Shown: piece by piece, positions 54,001 to 64,000 of the stretch
Layout of the letters: each line of letters begins with the position of its first letter
How positions within the stretch are numbered: the first letter of the stretch is position 1
NCBI GenBank assembly: GCA_029339195.1
Contig: JAPTJF010000029.1
Span: 1 to 64,000, forward strand
Source of the DNA: Micractinium sp. NFX-FRZ
Lineage: Eukaryota > Chlorophyta > Trebouxiophyceae > Chlorellales > Chlorellaceae
Reading direction: 5' to 3'
Length of the DNA stretch: 64,000 nt
Translations under genes and position numbers: made by a program
The notes under the pieces: generated by a model
Seen by the model: the letters and a program-made list of their open reading frames with translations, nothing else
Database searches by the model: none
What the model was told of the DNA's origin: nothing

Positions 54001-55845
54001 CTGCGCCACAACGCGCTCCCTTCTGCTGACCCCACCCGTTCACCCCCTGCGCGCACCTCTACCTACACTCGCTGCACCCACAGTCTGACCACATCAACAA
54101 CCCTCCTCCCACCCTGCAGGCGTGTGCGAGGGCTACCTCTGCATCAAGCAGTCCTGGCCCTCCAGCATCCGCACCGTGTACCGCGACCACGAGCGGTGAG
54201 CCTGACCTGCCTGTTCGCACTTGGCTGGGCCCCCAGCTGCATCGCCTGCCAGCTTTGCCGCCGGCCTGCACACACCGCCCGCACCGCTTGTGCACCCTGC
54301 CCCACCTGCCAGCCTTTGCCACCGACCCTACCTCTGCCTCTTGCTGGCCACCTGCCCTCTGTACCTTCCTACTTCAACCCCCAACCGTCTCTCCTGTGCT
54401 GCGCCTCAAATCCCTCCCCCTGTGCCCTCCTCCCCGCAGCTACGAGACCACCTACTTTGCCCCGTTCCCCGGATACTACTTCTCCGGTGACGGCGCCCGC
54501 CGCGACGCCGACGGCTACTACTGGATCACGGGTGGGCATGGGCAAGGGGGCCTGCATACCTGTGCTGGCGGGCAGGCAGGCAGAAGCTGTGCCTGCTCAG
54601 GGCAGCACTCGAGGCACTCCTCACAGCCTCGCCCACGCGCTGCCTCCTTACCCCCTTGTATGCTCCTCTTTCAGGTTGACTCCCATCCCCTGCTCCCTGA
54701 CCCTCCCCCCTCCCACACCGCTCCCGCTCCCCAGGCCGCGTGGACGACGTTATCAACGTGTCTGGCCACCGCATCGGCACCGCTGAGGTGGAGTCGGCCC
54801 TGGTGGCCCACCCGCAGTGCGCTGAGGCCGCTGTGGTTGGGTACGAGCACCCCGTGAAGGGGCAGGGCATCTGGGCGTACGTCACCCTGCTGGAGGTGAG
54901 GGCAGCCCACATCTGTGGGCACGCGCTGGCGCTTGCACAGGATGTGTGGCTGTTTGTGTGGCCCCGGGATGCTGTGGCTTCGCCAGGCCCTGTGCGCCAG
55001 GAATCGCAGCACGTGCAGCTTGCGGCCTGCCTCGCCTCTGGCGCGTGCTGCTCGCAACCCGCCCCCCTCAGCCGCTGGGCCTCTCCTCTTGCCCCACCAA
55101 CCTTCTTTCCCTCAGCCCTTCTTCCACATCTCCTCTGTTTTGCCTGCAGGGTGTTGACTACGATGACGAGTTGAAGAAGGAGCTGGCGACCCTTGTCCCA
55201 ACTACACCCCGTCTCATCTTAGCATGCCCTGTGCTTCTCACCCTCTGTGCTTGCTCATGTCCTTCCCCCCCACCCTACCCCACAGGGCGTTGACTATGAC
55301 GACAAGCTGAAGAAGGAGCTGGTCATGTCGGTGCGCGAGCAGATCGGCGCCTTTGCCGCCCCCGATGTCATCCACTGGGCGCCCGGCCTGCCCAAGACCC
55401 GCTCCGGCAAGGTAGGCAGCCAGGCAGGCAGGCAGGCAGCAGGGAAGTGCATGCAGCCTGGGTGGCGCCCGCCACACCGGCATACGGCACAGTGCGTGCT
55501 GTGTGCATTGCAGAGCAAGTGTGCGTGCCACGGCTGTGCGGCAGCACGGCTCTTTCGCCTCCCCTTTCCTGGCACATGCTCTGCATCTCCTGCCACAGCA
55601 CGATGCGTGGCCACTGTAGCGTATCACTGCCTTTTGCTGGTTCATGTAGCACTGCTGTATGTACCCATGCACACATAATGGATGTATGATCCCTTGCTGC
55701 TCCCTTCTGCCCTCGTGCTCCCCTGCAGATCATGCGCCGCGTGCTGCGCAAGATTGCTGCCTTTGAGGAGGACCAGCTGGGCGACACCTCCACCCTGGCA
55801 GACCCCGGCGTGGTCACCCAGCTGCTGGAGCTGCGCGGCAAGTGA
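48046..55845 (+). CDS. ACS: Acetyl-CoA synthetase (AMP-forming), probably organellar
   Basis: Twenty-one exons: 48046-48082, 48243-48361, 48781-48882, 49179-49277, 49453-49614, 50070-50156, 50429-50558, 50784-50866, 51134-51251, 51593-51682, 51875-51973, 52191-52299, 52616-52699, 52958-53030, 53359-53465, 53839-53903, 54120-54195, 54440-54531, 54735-54895, 55286-55411 and 55729-55845, giving 711 residues. It activates acetate to acetyl-AMP, then acetyl-CoA. Motifs: [12 protein letters not shown] (327-338), [31 protein letters not shown] and PKTRSGK, with the conserved acetylatable Lys673 right at an exon end. The N-terminus up to VTKAIK is basic, Ala/Arg/Ser-rich and acid-free, so a plastid or mitochondrial transit peptide is likely. 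Upstream in-frame ATGs exist, so the exact start is not certain. Intron 3 has a GC donor. Several exon edges are copied in adjacent introns. Confidence 0.96.
51022..51058 (+). repeat. Intronic copy of the start of ACS exon 9
   Basis: GTGGAGCACTGCCTGGTGTA and flanks are repeated from 51126-51160. In the copy the acceptor CAG is CAT, so it cannot be used as a 3' splice site. Confidence 0.88.
51338..51371 (+). repeat. Intronic copy of the 3' edge of ACS exon 9
   Basis: CAGCAGGCCGACACTGCCGG followed by GTAAGC repeats the exon end and donor at 51234-51257. Exon 9 thus has copies of both its edges, one on each side. Confidence 0.88.
51797..51830 (+). repeat. Intronic copy of part of ACS exon 11
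   Basis: It resembles 51895-51930 (codons for [12 protein letters not shown]) and lies upstream of the exon. Confidence 0.65.
55144..55188 (+). repeat. Intronic copy of the start of ACS exon 20
   Basis: After a CCTGCAG acceptor it codes [14 protein letters not shown], against [14 protein letters not shown] at 55286. The phase is the same. The copy has no good donor, so it may act as an alternative acceptor or decoy. Confidence 0.9.
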
Positions 55846-57199
55846 GCTGGCGGCCACAGCATGCACAGCAGGCTCCCAGGGAGGAGAGGCCCGCCCCGAG
55901 TGGGCGACATTTTGAGTTCCAGAGGCGCAGGCACGCGCTGCGCCCCTGCAGCCGTCCCCGGCGCGCATTCCCCGCAGCAGCTGGCCGCAGCAACACCGAG
56001 AGACGCTCCACTCGTACCCTGTTTTTCACCGCCCCGCACCACTGCAATTCATTCCTAGCAGCGCACTGCTGCTGGAGCCGCGAGCGGCTGTCGGGCGCGT
56101 GCTGCCGTGCCTGCTCCCCTCTGCCACACCCTGCATCCCTTCCCCCTCCATCTTGCGCCCCCATTTTATAGCGCTCCCTCACTCCCCCCGCCCCCCATCT
56201 GTTTGCCCCTGCTTGGAAGACTTGGAGAAGACAGCCCACCGCGCCCACACCGCACCGCTCATTCTATCACCTTATCGCTCTCTTCGCCTCCCCTCAAAAC
56301 CCCCGAGTTCCAAGGATCAAGTCGTTTGATTACACCGCTCTCCCTCACCTTGTTGCCCCTGCGTTTGCCCCGTTTTTGTGCCCATCACTTTTCAATCAAA
56401 TCCATCATATATATGGGCGGCATGCTGCCCAGCCCCCCCGGTCACCTCAAAGGATGGTCGCTGCAAGCCCACCCCATCTTTCCCCCCTTCAAGCACTGCT
56501 CTTTTCCCTCCATCTTCCCTGAAATGAGGTGTCTGTAATGCAAATGATGCTCCAGGCCTGTCCAGCAAAGGTCAATCGTGGGGGTTAGGGAGACACACCT
56601 CAGGGGGCAGAACCGTGGTTGCTGCCAGTGTCAGAGATATGGATAATCAATTGGTCTGAGGCGAGAAATAATACAAAAGTAGTCAACTACTGGGTACTGG
56701 CGACAACAGGTGAGGGGAGGAGTGGGCCAGCTGGTGGACGTGGTCCCACTGGTGACTCAGCTGTCACGAAGGGGCTAAAGGCAGGGGTGGACACTGTGTT
56801 TGCTACTCGACGGCAAGAAAGCCAGTCCAAGCCTGGTCACAATGGGACGGGTTTCATCCCTGCCCCGGCTGCCTCGGCCACTGTCCTAACACCGGGGTGA
56901 CGGCAGCCTGACGGCAGCTTCGCCGTCTGCCAACATGCATGGTTGACCCCACCATATTAACTGGCGCTTCCCCTGGCGGCCTCACATGCACAACGTCACA
57001 TGCACACCAGGCTGCAAGGTGTGCAGGCTCAGTCCGTGTGATCCGTAACCCAAAATGCCCCCAGCAGGAGCAGCAGCCGCCCAGCACGTCAGCCACCCGT
57101 GGTCCCACTTCGCACCTTCTGTCTCTTTCATTCCCAGGCCATTCATGACGACATCATCGTGCTGATGGCGCAGGAAGGACCGTCCGTTTGACAGAGCCC
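55846..57199. other. Intergenic region, ACS to receptor kinase
   Basis: About 1.35 kb with lower GC around 56380-56420 and 56640-56700. It contains a short perfect palindrome AGTAGT-CA-ACTACT at about 56679-56692. No gene recognised. Confidence 0.5.
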
Positions 57200-60100
57200 A
57201 TGTTGCACGCGCACGTGCGCGTCTGCCTCCTGTTGGCCTGCCTCCTGTTGCGGGGGGAATCCCGGGCGGCGGATGACGGTGAGTGGGGCGCTTGACAAGC
57301 GCGAATATCGCCATCACCGCAAGCCGCGCTCGCTGTTTCTTCTTGCTCCGTTCGCCCGAAACCCTCGCGCTTTGGCACTCTGGGGAGGCTCCGGAAGGGA
57401 GCGGAGTGCCGCTGGTGGGGGCCGCTACGGCCTGGCACCGGCGGAGCCTCCCTGCCGCCAGGCCCGCCACTCCGGCCGACGCCGTGCACGCTGCCACCTG
57501 GGGGCCTGCCTGGCTTGCTGGGTGCTGCATCGTGCTGCATGCATGTCTCGAATTGGCTGCCCGAAGTCGTGCTGGGGTGCAGCATGGCTGACCAAGCAGG
57601 CCACAGCCCACAGGCAGCATCATGGCAGTACCGCCGTGGGCGCCCGCACACGACTGTTGGCCGGCAGCCCCTCACCTTGCGAGCTGCTGCTCTCTGGCCT
57701 CCCTGTCCTTGGCTACGTGCAGCCACGGCGCTGCTGACGCTGCCCGAGGCTGTCATCAACTGGGATGCAGCCACCTCTGGGCTGGTGGGGGCAGCGTGGC
57801 AGCCCGGCACCAGCCCGTGCGGCGACGGCAGCACACAGGCAGCATGGCGTGGCTTGACGTGCAGCACCGGCGGCCAGGTCACAACAGTCAAATTGAGTGG
57901 ACTGGGGTTGGAGGGCACGCTGCCTGGCGCACTGGCAGGGCTGACCGCCCTGCAGATGCTCGACCTCAGCCAAAATGCATTCAGGGGCGGCCTGCCGCCA
58001 GCGTGGACCGCCAGCGGCAGCTTCCCAGCGCTCGAGGTGGCCACGCTGGGTGGCAACGCGCTGGCTGGTGAGTGCGGGTTGCTTGTATCCACTCTAATGC
58101 AGATAGCCGCGCAGCATGCCATGCCGCATTCGGCCAGCCTGCCCGGTCAGGCCGGGCGTTTGTACAGGATCCAACTCTGTTCCAGTACCTGCCCCCCGGC
58201 GCCATGCCTCCCCCACCCTACCTCCTGCTGAGCACGCTGCCCTCGCTGCCCTGTTGTCAACCCTGGCGCCCATTGTTGTTTGGCCACCTCCCGCAGGCAC
58301 GCTGCCGGCAGACCTGCTGTCTCTGGCCAGCGAGAGCATCGTGCTGCAGGGCAACAAATTTGAGGGGGCGCTGCCCGGAAATTGGTCGAGTGCTACGCTG
58401 CTGGAGCTGGACCTCAGTGGCAATACTCTGTCGGGGCCGCTGCCGCCCGGATGGGGCGGCCGGGCTCTGCCCACGCTGGAGCTACTGTCGCTGGAGGGGA
58501 ACAACCTGGAAGGTGCTTGGGGCGGGGTGGGCGCGGGCGGCTGCGCTGCCGGCACGAGGCGGGGGCTGCTGCATCCGGGGGCCGCCGCGTGTGGAGGCGC
58601 AGTTGCATGCGTGCGCATGCCGCACAGCATGCTGCAGCTGCGCGTGCTGACATCACCTGCCCTCTGCTGTGTGGGCGGGGCGCACGTGTTGCAGGCATGA
58701 TCCCGATGCCGCAGTGGACCGATGACGCGTTTGCAGTTGGGATCGTTCTGGACCCACGCCCAGGGAACCCGAAGCTCTGCGGTGAGGTTTGCTTTCGCAA
58801 AGCGGTGCTGGCCGTGCTTGCGCCCCATGTGCCAGGCTCCTGTCTCACCGACACACTCACACTTGTAGGCAGGTGTTCAAGACTTGCGTGTAGCTGGCTG
58901 CCAGCCTGCTGACTCTTCCCGCTGCTGGTGCTGCTGCTGCGTCGCTCTGGCTGGCGCCTGCAGGCCCTGTGATGCCGCTGGATCCAGAGCTCTTCCCGGC
59001 GGGCAACCCAGAGCAGAACCAGCCACTGGTGAGCGGCGTTGGGCTTGGTATGACAACCTCTGCATGAGCAGGCCTCCCAAGCCCTTGTGCCTGCCCCCCG
59101 CATGCGTCTTGTTGCTGCTGTGCAGCCAGAGCGGGGGCACCCACAGGGTTCGTGGCTGCCACCGCCCCTTTGCTGCAGATCCCGGCCTGCAACCAGCTGC
59201 GCACGGGCGACAACATGACGCACATCATTGTGAGTTGGGTGCCGGAGCTGTGCTCCCAGCCACCCACCTTGGGCGCGCCGTCGCCGTGCTGGCAGCGCAG
59301 CGCACCGAGGTGGCACTGGATGGGCCGCTGCAATGCCCTCGCATTTCTGAGCGCCACTTTGCTCTCCCTGTTGCAGCTCACCCAGCGCAACCTGTTCACC
59401 CCGGGCACCGAGGTTACAGTCACAAACTGGCTGGGCAGCTGCGCGTCACCCTGCTCGGAAGGTGGGGGCGCCGCTCAGCCTGCTGCGCCGGCCGGCTGGC
59501 CTGCCTTCCCAAGCGGCCAGTTGTTGGTTTGGGCCGGGGCTGGGACAGTTGGTTTGGCACGCAGCCCTGTTTGCCTGCTCAACTCGCCCGCCAACCGCCT
59601 GCGTGCTTGCTCGTGTGGTCACTTGCCCGCAGTGCCCAATGGGCTGTCTGCGCCGCCAGCGGCAGTCACACGCGCAGGCCTGTCGTGGCCGCCCGCGATC
59701 CAGACCAACATTTACGACATCAGCTGGGTGTACAACATGAGGTGCGGTGTGTGGGGGGGGGGGAGGGGAAGAGCCGGGGGCAGGCCCGCAGCTGCAGCCG
59801 CGTTTGTGCCTCTGTGCCAGTGCCGCCTTTCCTTGTTGGTTCAAGCGCATCCTGTTGCCCCCAGCAGAGCAGCAAAATAGTCGCACATGCGCGCACTCAG
59901 ATGTGACTTGCAACCTTTCTCCCCTCCCTGCAGCATCACTGATTTGGTTCAGCTGAACCCCGGCGCCAGCAGGCTGCCCCCAGGCAGCAACCTCAGCGTG
60001 CCCTGCTACCCAGACGACACCCTGAGCCGCTTTGGATACTACGGGGGCAGCCTGTCATTCGGCCAGGCAAGCAGGCCCGTTCGCAGCGTGTGCACTGCTC

Positions 60101-63100
60101 TTGCGCTGTGCCCTGGCCCGGCCCTTCCCTGCCGCGCCCTGCAACAGAGGCGCTGGCCGCGTGTGCTCTGGCTGCTGCCGGGGTTCTGCTACCATTCTCA
60201 CCAGTCGCATGACTGTGGGCTCACACATTCCTTTGTATGCATGCCTGCTGCCTTGCAGTTCTCCGGTGGCAACCAGAAGCTGGGCTCAGTGGGGCTGCCA
60301 GGCGCTATGGCAGCAGCCCGCATCAACGGCGGCTACCCCAACCAGTGAGTCCAGCCCGGGCTGCCAATTCGTGTGTTTGCTGCTAGTTGCCTTGCTTGAA
60401 TGCAGCTAGCTGTGTCAAGCCACTGCTAGCTACATGTGCGTGCAGTTGCTCCCTCTTGCGTCAACTCCTTGCCGTCTACACGAAGCGTGAAGGCAGCAAT
60501 GCCGTGGCCAGCTGTCCTTCCCGTTCCATCAGCGGCTTGCGCCAGCTGTGGCCCGCGCCTCCCCCTTCCTGCGGTGCTCTCACCCCGGCCGTGCACCTGT
60601 CGGGGTGCCAACTTCACGTGCCCCACGTGCCCCACGGGCAACCTGTGGGATGTGTACCTCCTTGTGGCCATGTATCCCTCAAAATCAATCACTCAAACCT
60701 GCCTGCTGTAGGTTCCATGTGCCCAGTGTGTACACTGGCAACCTGTGGGCCGATGGCAACAACTCTGCTGCGCGCACGCTGGAGCCGGTCTACTGGTTTG
60801 TGGACCTGCTCACGCCCTTCCACATCACAAACGTGCTGGTGACAGCTGGCGGCGACATGCGCAACGCCACCGTCTACGTCGGCTCCAACAGCACCTCTGT
60901 GACAGCCAACACCCGCGTGTCGGTGCGTGCTACAGGCCGCTGTTGCTCTGCCCCTGTCTGCCTGCCATTGTGCCCGCCTGTGTGCGTTGCTGCTAGTCCA
61001 GGGCTCCTTATGCTATGGCGCCCTGTGGACAGCTGGCGCTCGCCTGCAGCGGATCTCTCAGCAGCCTGACCTTGATGTGGAAACACACAACACCTCTTGG
61101 CCTGCCTGCCTGCCCTTATGGCTCGCCTGGCCACCCACTCATCTGCCTTGCTGTCTGGTCCCGTCCGCCGTTGCTCGCCGCAGGATGGCTTCAACCTGGC
61201 TGCGGGGCAGCAGGTGGCGGTGCCGGGCAAGGCCACGCTGGGGCGGTACGTGATCATTTACACGGGGACGCAGGCGGAGGGGACGCTGAGCCTGGATGAC
61301 GTGCAGGTGTACAGCTACGGTGAGTGGCTACGAAGCGCCAGGTTGGCAGCTGGGCGGCAGGCTTGTGGGGTGTTCGGAGGCGCAGGCGGGCAGCCTTGTG
61401 GGGTGCCTGCGGAGCCAGGGGGAGGGCAGGCTGAGCCTGGTCCTGTTGTGAGGCCGTGGCTTGGTTCCAGGGCTGGCTGGCTGGTTATGGGGTAGGGTGG
61501 ACAGCAGGCTGGCTGGCAGGCTGGGGCGCACGCCCGGCGCCTGCTCGAGTGAAGTGCGCCCTTTCGGCGTTTGCCTCCTCAGACGCCACCTGGTCACCAT
61601 TTACTAACCTGCTGGATGCCACTGCACCAACGCTGCCTGCAGAGACCAACGCGGCTGCGTTCAAGGCTTTGGCGGCCTCTGCGGTGGGCAACACCACTGC
61701 TCCCAGCCAGGGCGGTGCCGGCTCGGCGCTGGCAGCATTGGTTGATAACAACCCTGACACCTGCGTCACGCTGGCGCCTGACGCCACCGACTCTTCAAAC
61801 ATGGGTGCGCCACCCCCGCTCCACCTTGCGTGTGGCGGTGCATGTGTCTGTTTTGGGCGCTGTGGTGTGGCGCCACTGAAGGGCAGGCCTGCTGGCTGGG
61901 CTGCATGCCTGTCCCCTTGCTGCCCCCTGGCTGGGTCTGCACAATGATGCAGGGAGGGGCTGCAGCTGGGCACTGCGCTGTGCTGCTGACATCCCAGGGC
62001 TTTGAGCTGGCCACTGCGCACACAACACAGATGCACACACGCCCACGGTGCCTGCCCCCCTGCAAGCATTCACCCATCTTGTCTGCCTGGTCTCCTTCCC
62101 CTCTGCCTGCAGCCTGGGTACATGTGGACCTTGGCTACCTCGCAAATGTGGGGTCTGTGGTGGTCAAGGTGGGGCCCAACATCACGGCAGGCACACAGTC
62201 CCGCGTGTACGTCACCCGCACCGCCGAAGAGGCGCTGTCTGACTCGATGGCCTGCAGCAGCGAGGGGAGGGTGCTACAGCCGGGCACGTGGACCTCGGGC
62301 ACGTGCAACAAGCTGGGCAGGTGGGCACGCGGGCGGGGGCTGTACGTGAATGCGTGACCTGGCATCGGCGCACGGTCCTGCTGTGCAAACACGCAGGGCG
62401 TGAGAACGGCCTGCTTGGCACAGCCTCTGCTGCACCGCTGCACCAATGCATGCACACATGCTGGGGCCGTGCCTGCGTGGGTTCTCCCCGCTTGATGCTG
62501 CCAACGCAGGCACTGCTGGCGCTGTTGCCTTGCTGAACTGCTGCAATTGCCCGCTCGCTGCCTGCAGGTATGTCACGATTCGCTTCCCCTCAGTGGACCC
62601 TTCTGTGGGTGTGGTGGAGCTGTGCGAATTCCAGGCCTCTGTGACCGCCCCGCCCACCGCCGTCAACAGCACCGTCCCGCCTGTGATCAACGACGGCGGC
62701 GGCGGCCTGAGCGGCGGCGCGATCGCGGGCATCGTGATTGGCAGCCTGGCGGGCCTCGTGCTGCTGGTGCTGGTGGGTGTGTACCTGCGCTGGCGGCACC
62801 GCTGGATGGGGCAGCAGCAGCGGCAGCTGAATGTGGTGGCAGAGGTGGCGGAGAAGGAACCTCCGGTGGCGCCAATGCCCTTTGGTGTGCAGCACTATGG
62901 CGACGAGGATGGCGAGGGAGACGAGGAGACAGGGGGCGGCCCGAACGGCGGAGCAGCCATGGCGGTGTCGCCGGAGGGCGTGCTGGTGTCGGGTTCAGGC
63001 AAGGCGGTGGTGCCTGCGGTGGCGGAGGAGGGCGGCTGGGATAAGCCGGTGCCTCACCGCCTCAACGAGTTCCAGCTCATCGGGCGCTTCCTCACATCGG

Positions 63101-63788
63101 TGAGTGAGCTGGCACCCGCTGTGCGCCTGCCGTGCGCCCACTGCATTGCAAGCAGCCCCACTCTTCTGCGTCATGTGTGTGTTTGTGTGGCAGGGCAATG
63201 TGCTGTTTGCCTGCACTGAAGTCCGTGTCCCCAGCCGGCCAGATGCTCTGGTGCAGCACCGGCACTCGCCGCGCTGGCCCCCACTGTCGCCTCCTTTGAC
63301 TCCTGCTCCCTGCCTGGCGCCCCCGCCTCCTGCAGCTTCGCCATGGCAGCCACATGGCCTCGCTCAGCCAGCGGTCCAGCCAGGAGAGCGGCAGCCGGCG
63401 GCGCGCAGGCTTCACAATGGTCAAGGGCGGGGCGGCGGCGGACCACGCAGACGCCACCACCGACCTCACGAAGTTGCCGCCCGGCTTTCTAGAGGGTGAG
63501 CAGCGTGGGGTGCATGGCAGCAAGCAGGCAAAGCACGCCGCGCGCGAAGCGGAGGCGAGCACCCTGCAGGGCGCCTGCATTGGGCAAGGGCTGATCAACC
63601 TTGGCAGGTCAAATCAACCACTGCACCTGCCACCCGAGTGCGGCAGGGGAACGGGAATTGCCTGCCACTGCCCATGCACTGCCGGTTTCATGTACCTGGC
63701 TGCTTCCCCATGGCCCTGCTGGCCTGCTGCAGTGTCCCCAGCAGACATCAAGCTTGTTGAGTGCGTCGGCGAGGGGTCGTTTGGCGAG
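57200..63788 (+). CDS. Receptor-like kinase: LRR, LysM-like, two discoidin/fucolectin-like modules, TM, kinase (3'-partial)
   Basis: Exons 57200-57278, 57723-58067, 58297-58512, 58695-58781, 58964-59028, 59179-59229, 59377-59461, 59633-59741, 59934-60066, 60259-60344, 60712-60922, 61184-61319, 61583-61804, 62113-62320, 62568-63099, 63336-63495 and 63733-63788 give 927 residues before the window ends. In order: signal peptide 1-24; leucine-rich repeats to about 215, capped by the plant-like GNPKLCG; a Cys-containing segment; a LysM-like motif at about 335-371 (IYDISWVYNMSITDLVQLNP, then GSNLSVPC); two F5/8C-type modules at about 410-535 and 580-703 (WVHVDLGYLANVG, GRYVTIRF, CEF); transmembrane helix at about 727-751; acidic juxtamembrane region; kinase glycine loop GEGSFGEV at the end. 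A surface receptor for glycan ligands is inferred. One intron has a GC donor (after 60066). Confidence 0.88.
60603..60650 (+). repeat. Intronic copy of the start of receptor-kinase exon 11
   Basis: Resembles 60712-60757 (VYTGNLWADG region, shared GGCAACCTGTGGG) and lies about 100 bp upstream of the exon. Confidence 0.65.
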
Positions 63789-64000
63789 GTGGGTGCCGTG
63801 CCGCCGCCACTTAGGCAGCTTTGTTGTGGTGCACCTGCTCCATGCTGTGCCTTCTGTGCCTGCCACATGCGCAGGGGGGCCGCCTTGCCATCCAGTGCAG
63901 CAGGAGGCCAGCAGCACCGTGTGCGACTGTGTCCCTGCTGTCATTCATTGAAACGCCAGCTTAGAACGTCTGTTCTGGCACCAGCTGATTGTGCATCCGT

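Noticed and set aside
56679..56692. AGTAGT-CA-ACTACT palindrome as an operator
   Set aside because: A single 6-bp-arm palindrome in 1.35 kb of intergenic DNA is within chance, and nothing else supports a regulatory role.
1..64000. A prokaryote-style operon, defence island, CRISPR array or prophage
   Set aside because: Every recognised gene has spliceosomal introns and plant-like content. There are no Shine-Dalgarno-led compact operons, arrays or phage genes.

Overview
The window reads as nuclear DNA of a green alga, most likely a trebouxiophyte of the Chlorella type. It is very GC-rich, genes are broken by many short introns (I place about 112), CAG/GCG-rich low-complexity coding is common, and the gene set is plant-like. 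That set includes a plant-type DDB2 with N-terminal zinc knuckles, an AHP-like histidine phosphotransfer protein, a RAF2/PCD-like protein, plastid ribosomal protein bL34 and a peroxisomal Lon ending in a PTS1. Exon models were built by hand from splice sites and reading frame. All but the edge-truncated or explicitly uncertain ones close in frame.

Layout: (1) 83-4834 (+), an Ala/Gln/Lys-rich protein with a C-terminal winged-helix-like domain, cut by the left edge. (2) 5282-8897 (-), pterin-4a-carbinolamine dehydratase / RAF2-like. (3) 9284-10502 (+), plastid bL34, divergent from (2). (4) 11648-21020 (+), peroxisomal Lon protease with a large insertion and a tRNA-Lys(CUU) gene inside one intron. 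(5) 21021-24472, an accessory stretch: a weak minus-strand ORF, an inverted repeat whose arms each hold a circularly permuted tRNA-Ala(CGC) gene, and a LINE-type reverse-transcriptase relic. (6) 24473-28400 (+), a short-chain dehydrogenase. (7) 28758-35360 (+), DDB2. (8) 36259-39926 (+), a secreted clan-A glycoside hydrolase. (9) 41536-42428 (-), HPt phosphotransfer protein. (10) 43038-44709 (-), an RS-rich protein. (11) 45627-47680 (-), a RanBP2-zinc-finger/GGY protein. (12) 48046-55845 (+), acetyl-CoA synthetase with a likely transit peptide, divergent from (11). (13) 57200 to beyond the right edge (+), a receptor-like kinase with LRR, LysM-like and two discoidin-like modules.

The genes do not form one pathway. 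They are ordinary euchromatic neighbours covering plastid and peroxisome biogenesis, DNA repair, acetate activation, phosphorelay signalling, RNA processing and cell-surface perception. Three things stand out. First is the convergent pair of permuted tRNA-Ala genes, in which the 3' half of the tRNA lies upstream of the 5' half and the joined product keeps the G3:U70 alanine identity pair. Second, exon edges, often with their splice sites, are repeatedly found as degenerate copies in the adjacent intron, in at least six genes. Third is the unusual ectodomain of the receptor kinase. About 6% of the introns I placed (7 of about 112) use GC-AG boundaries.
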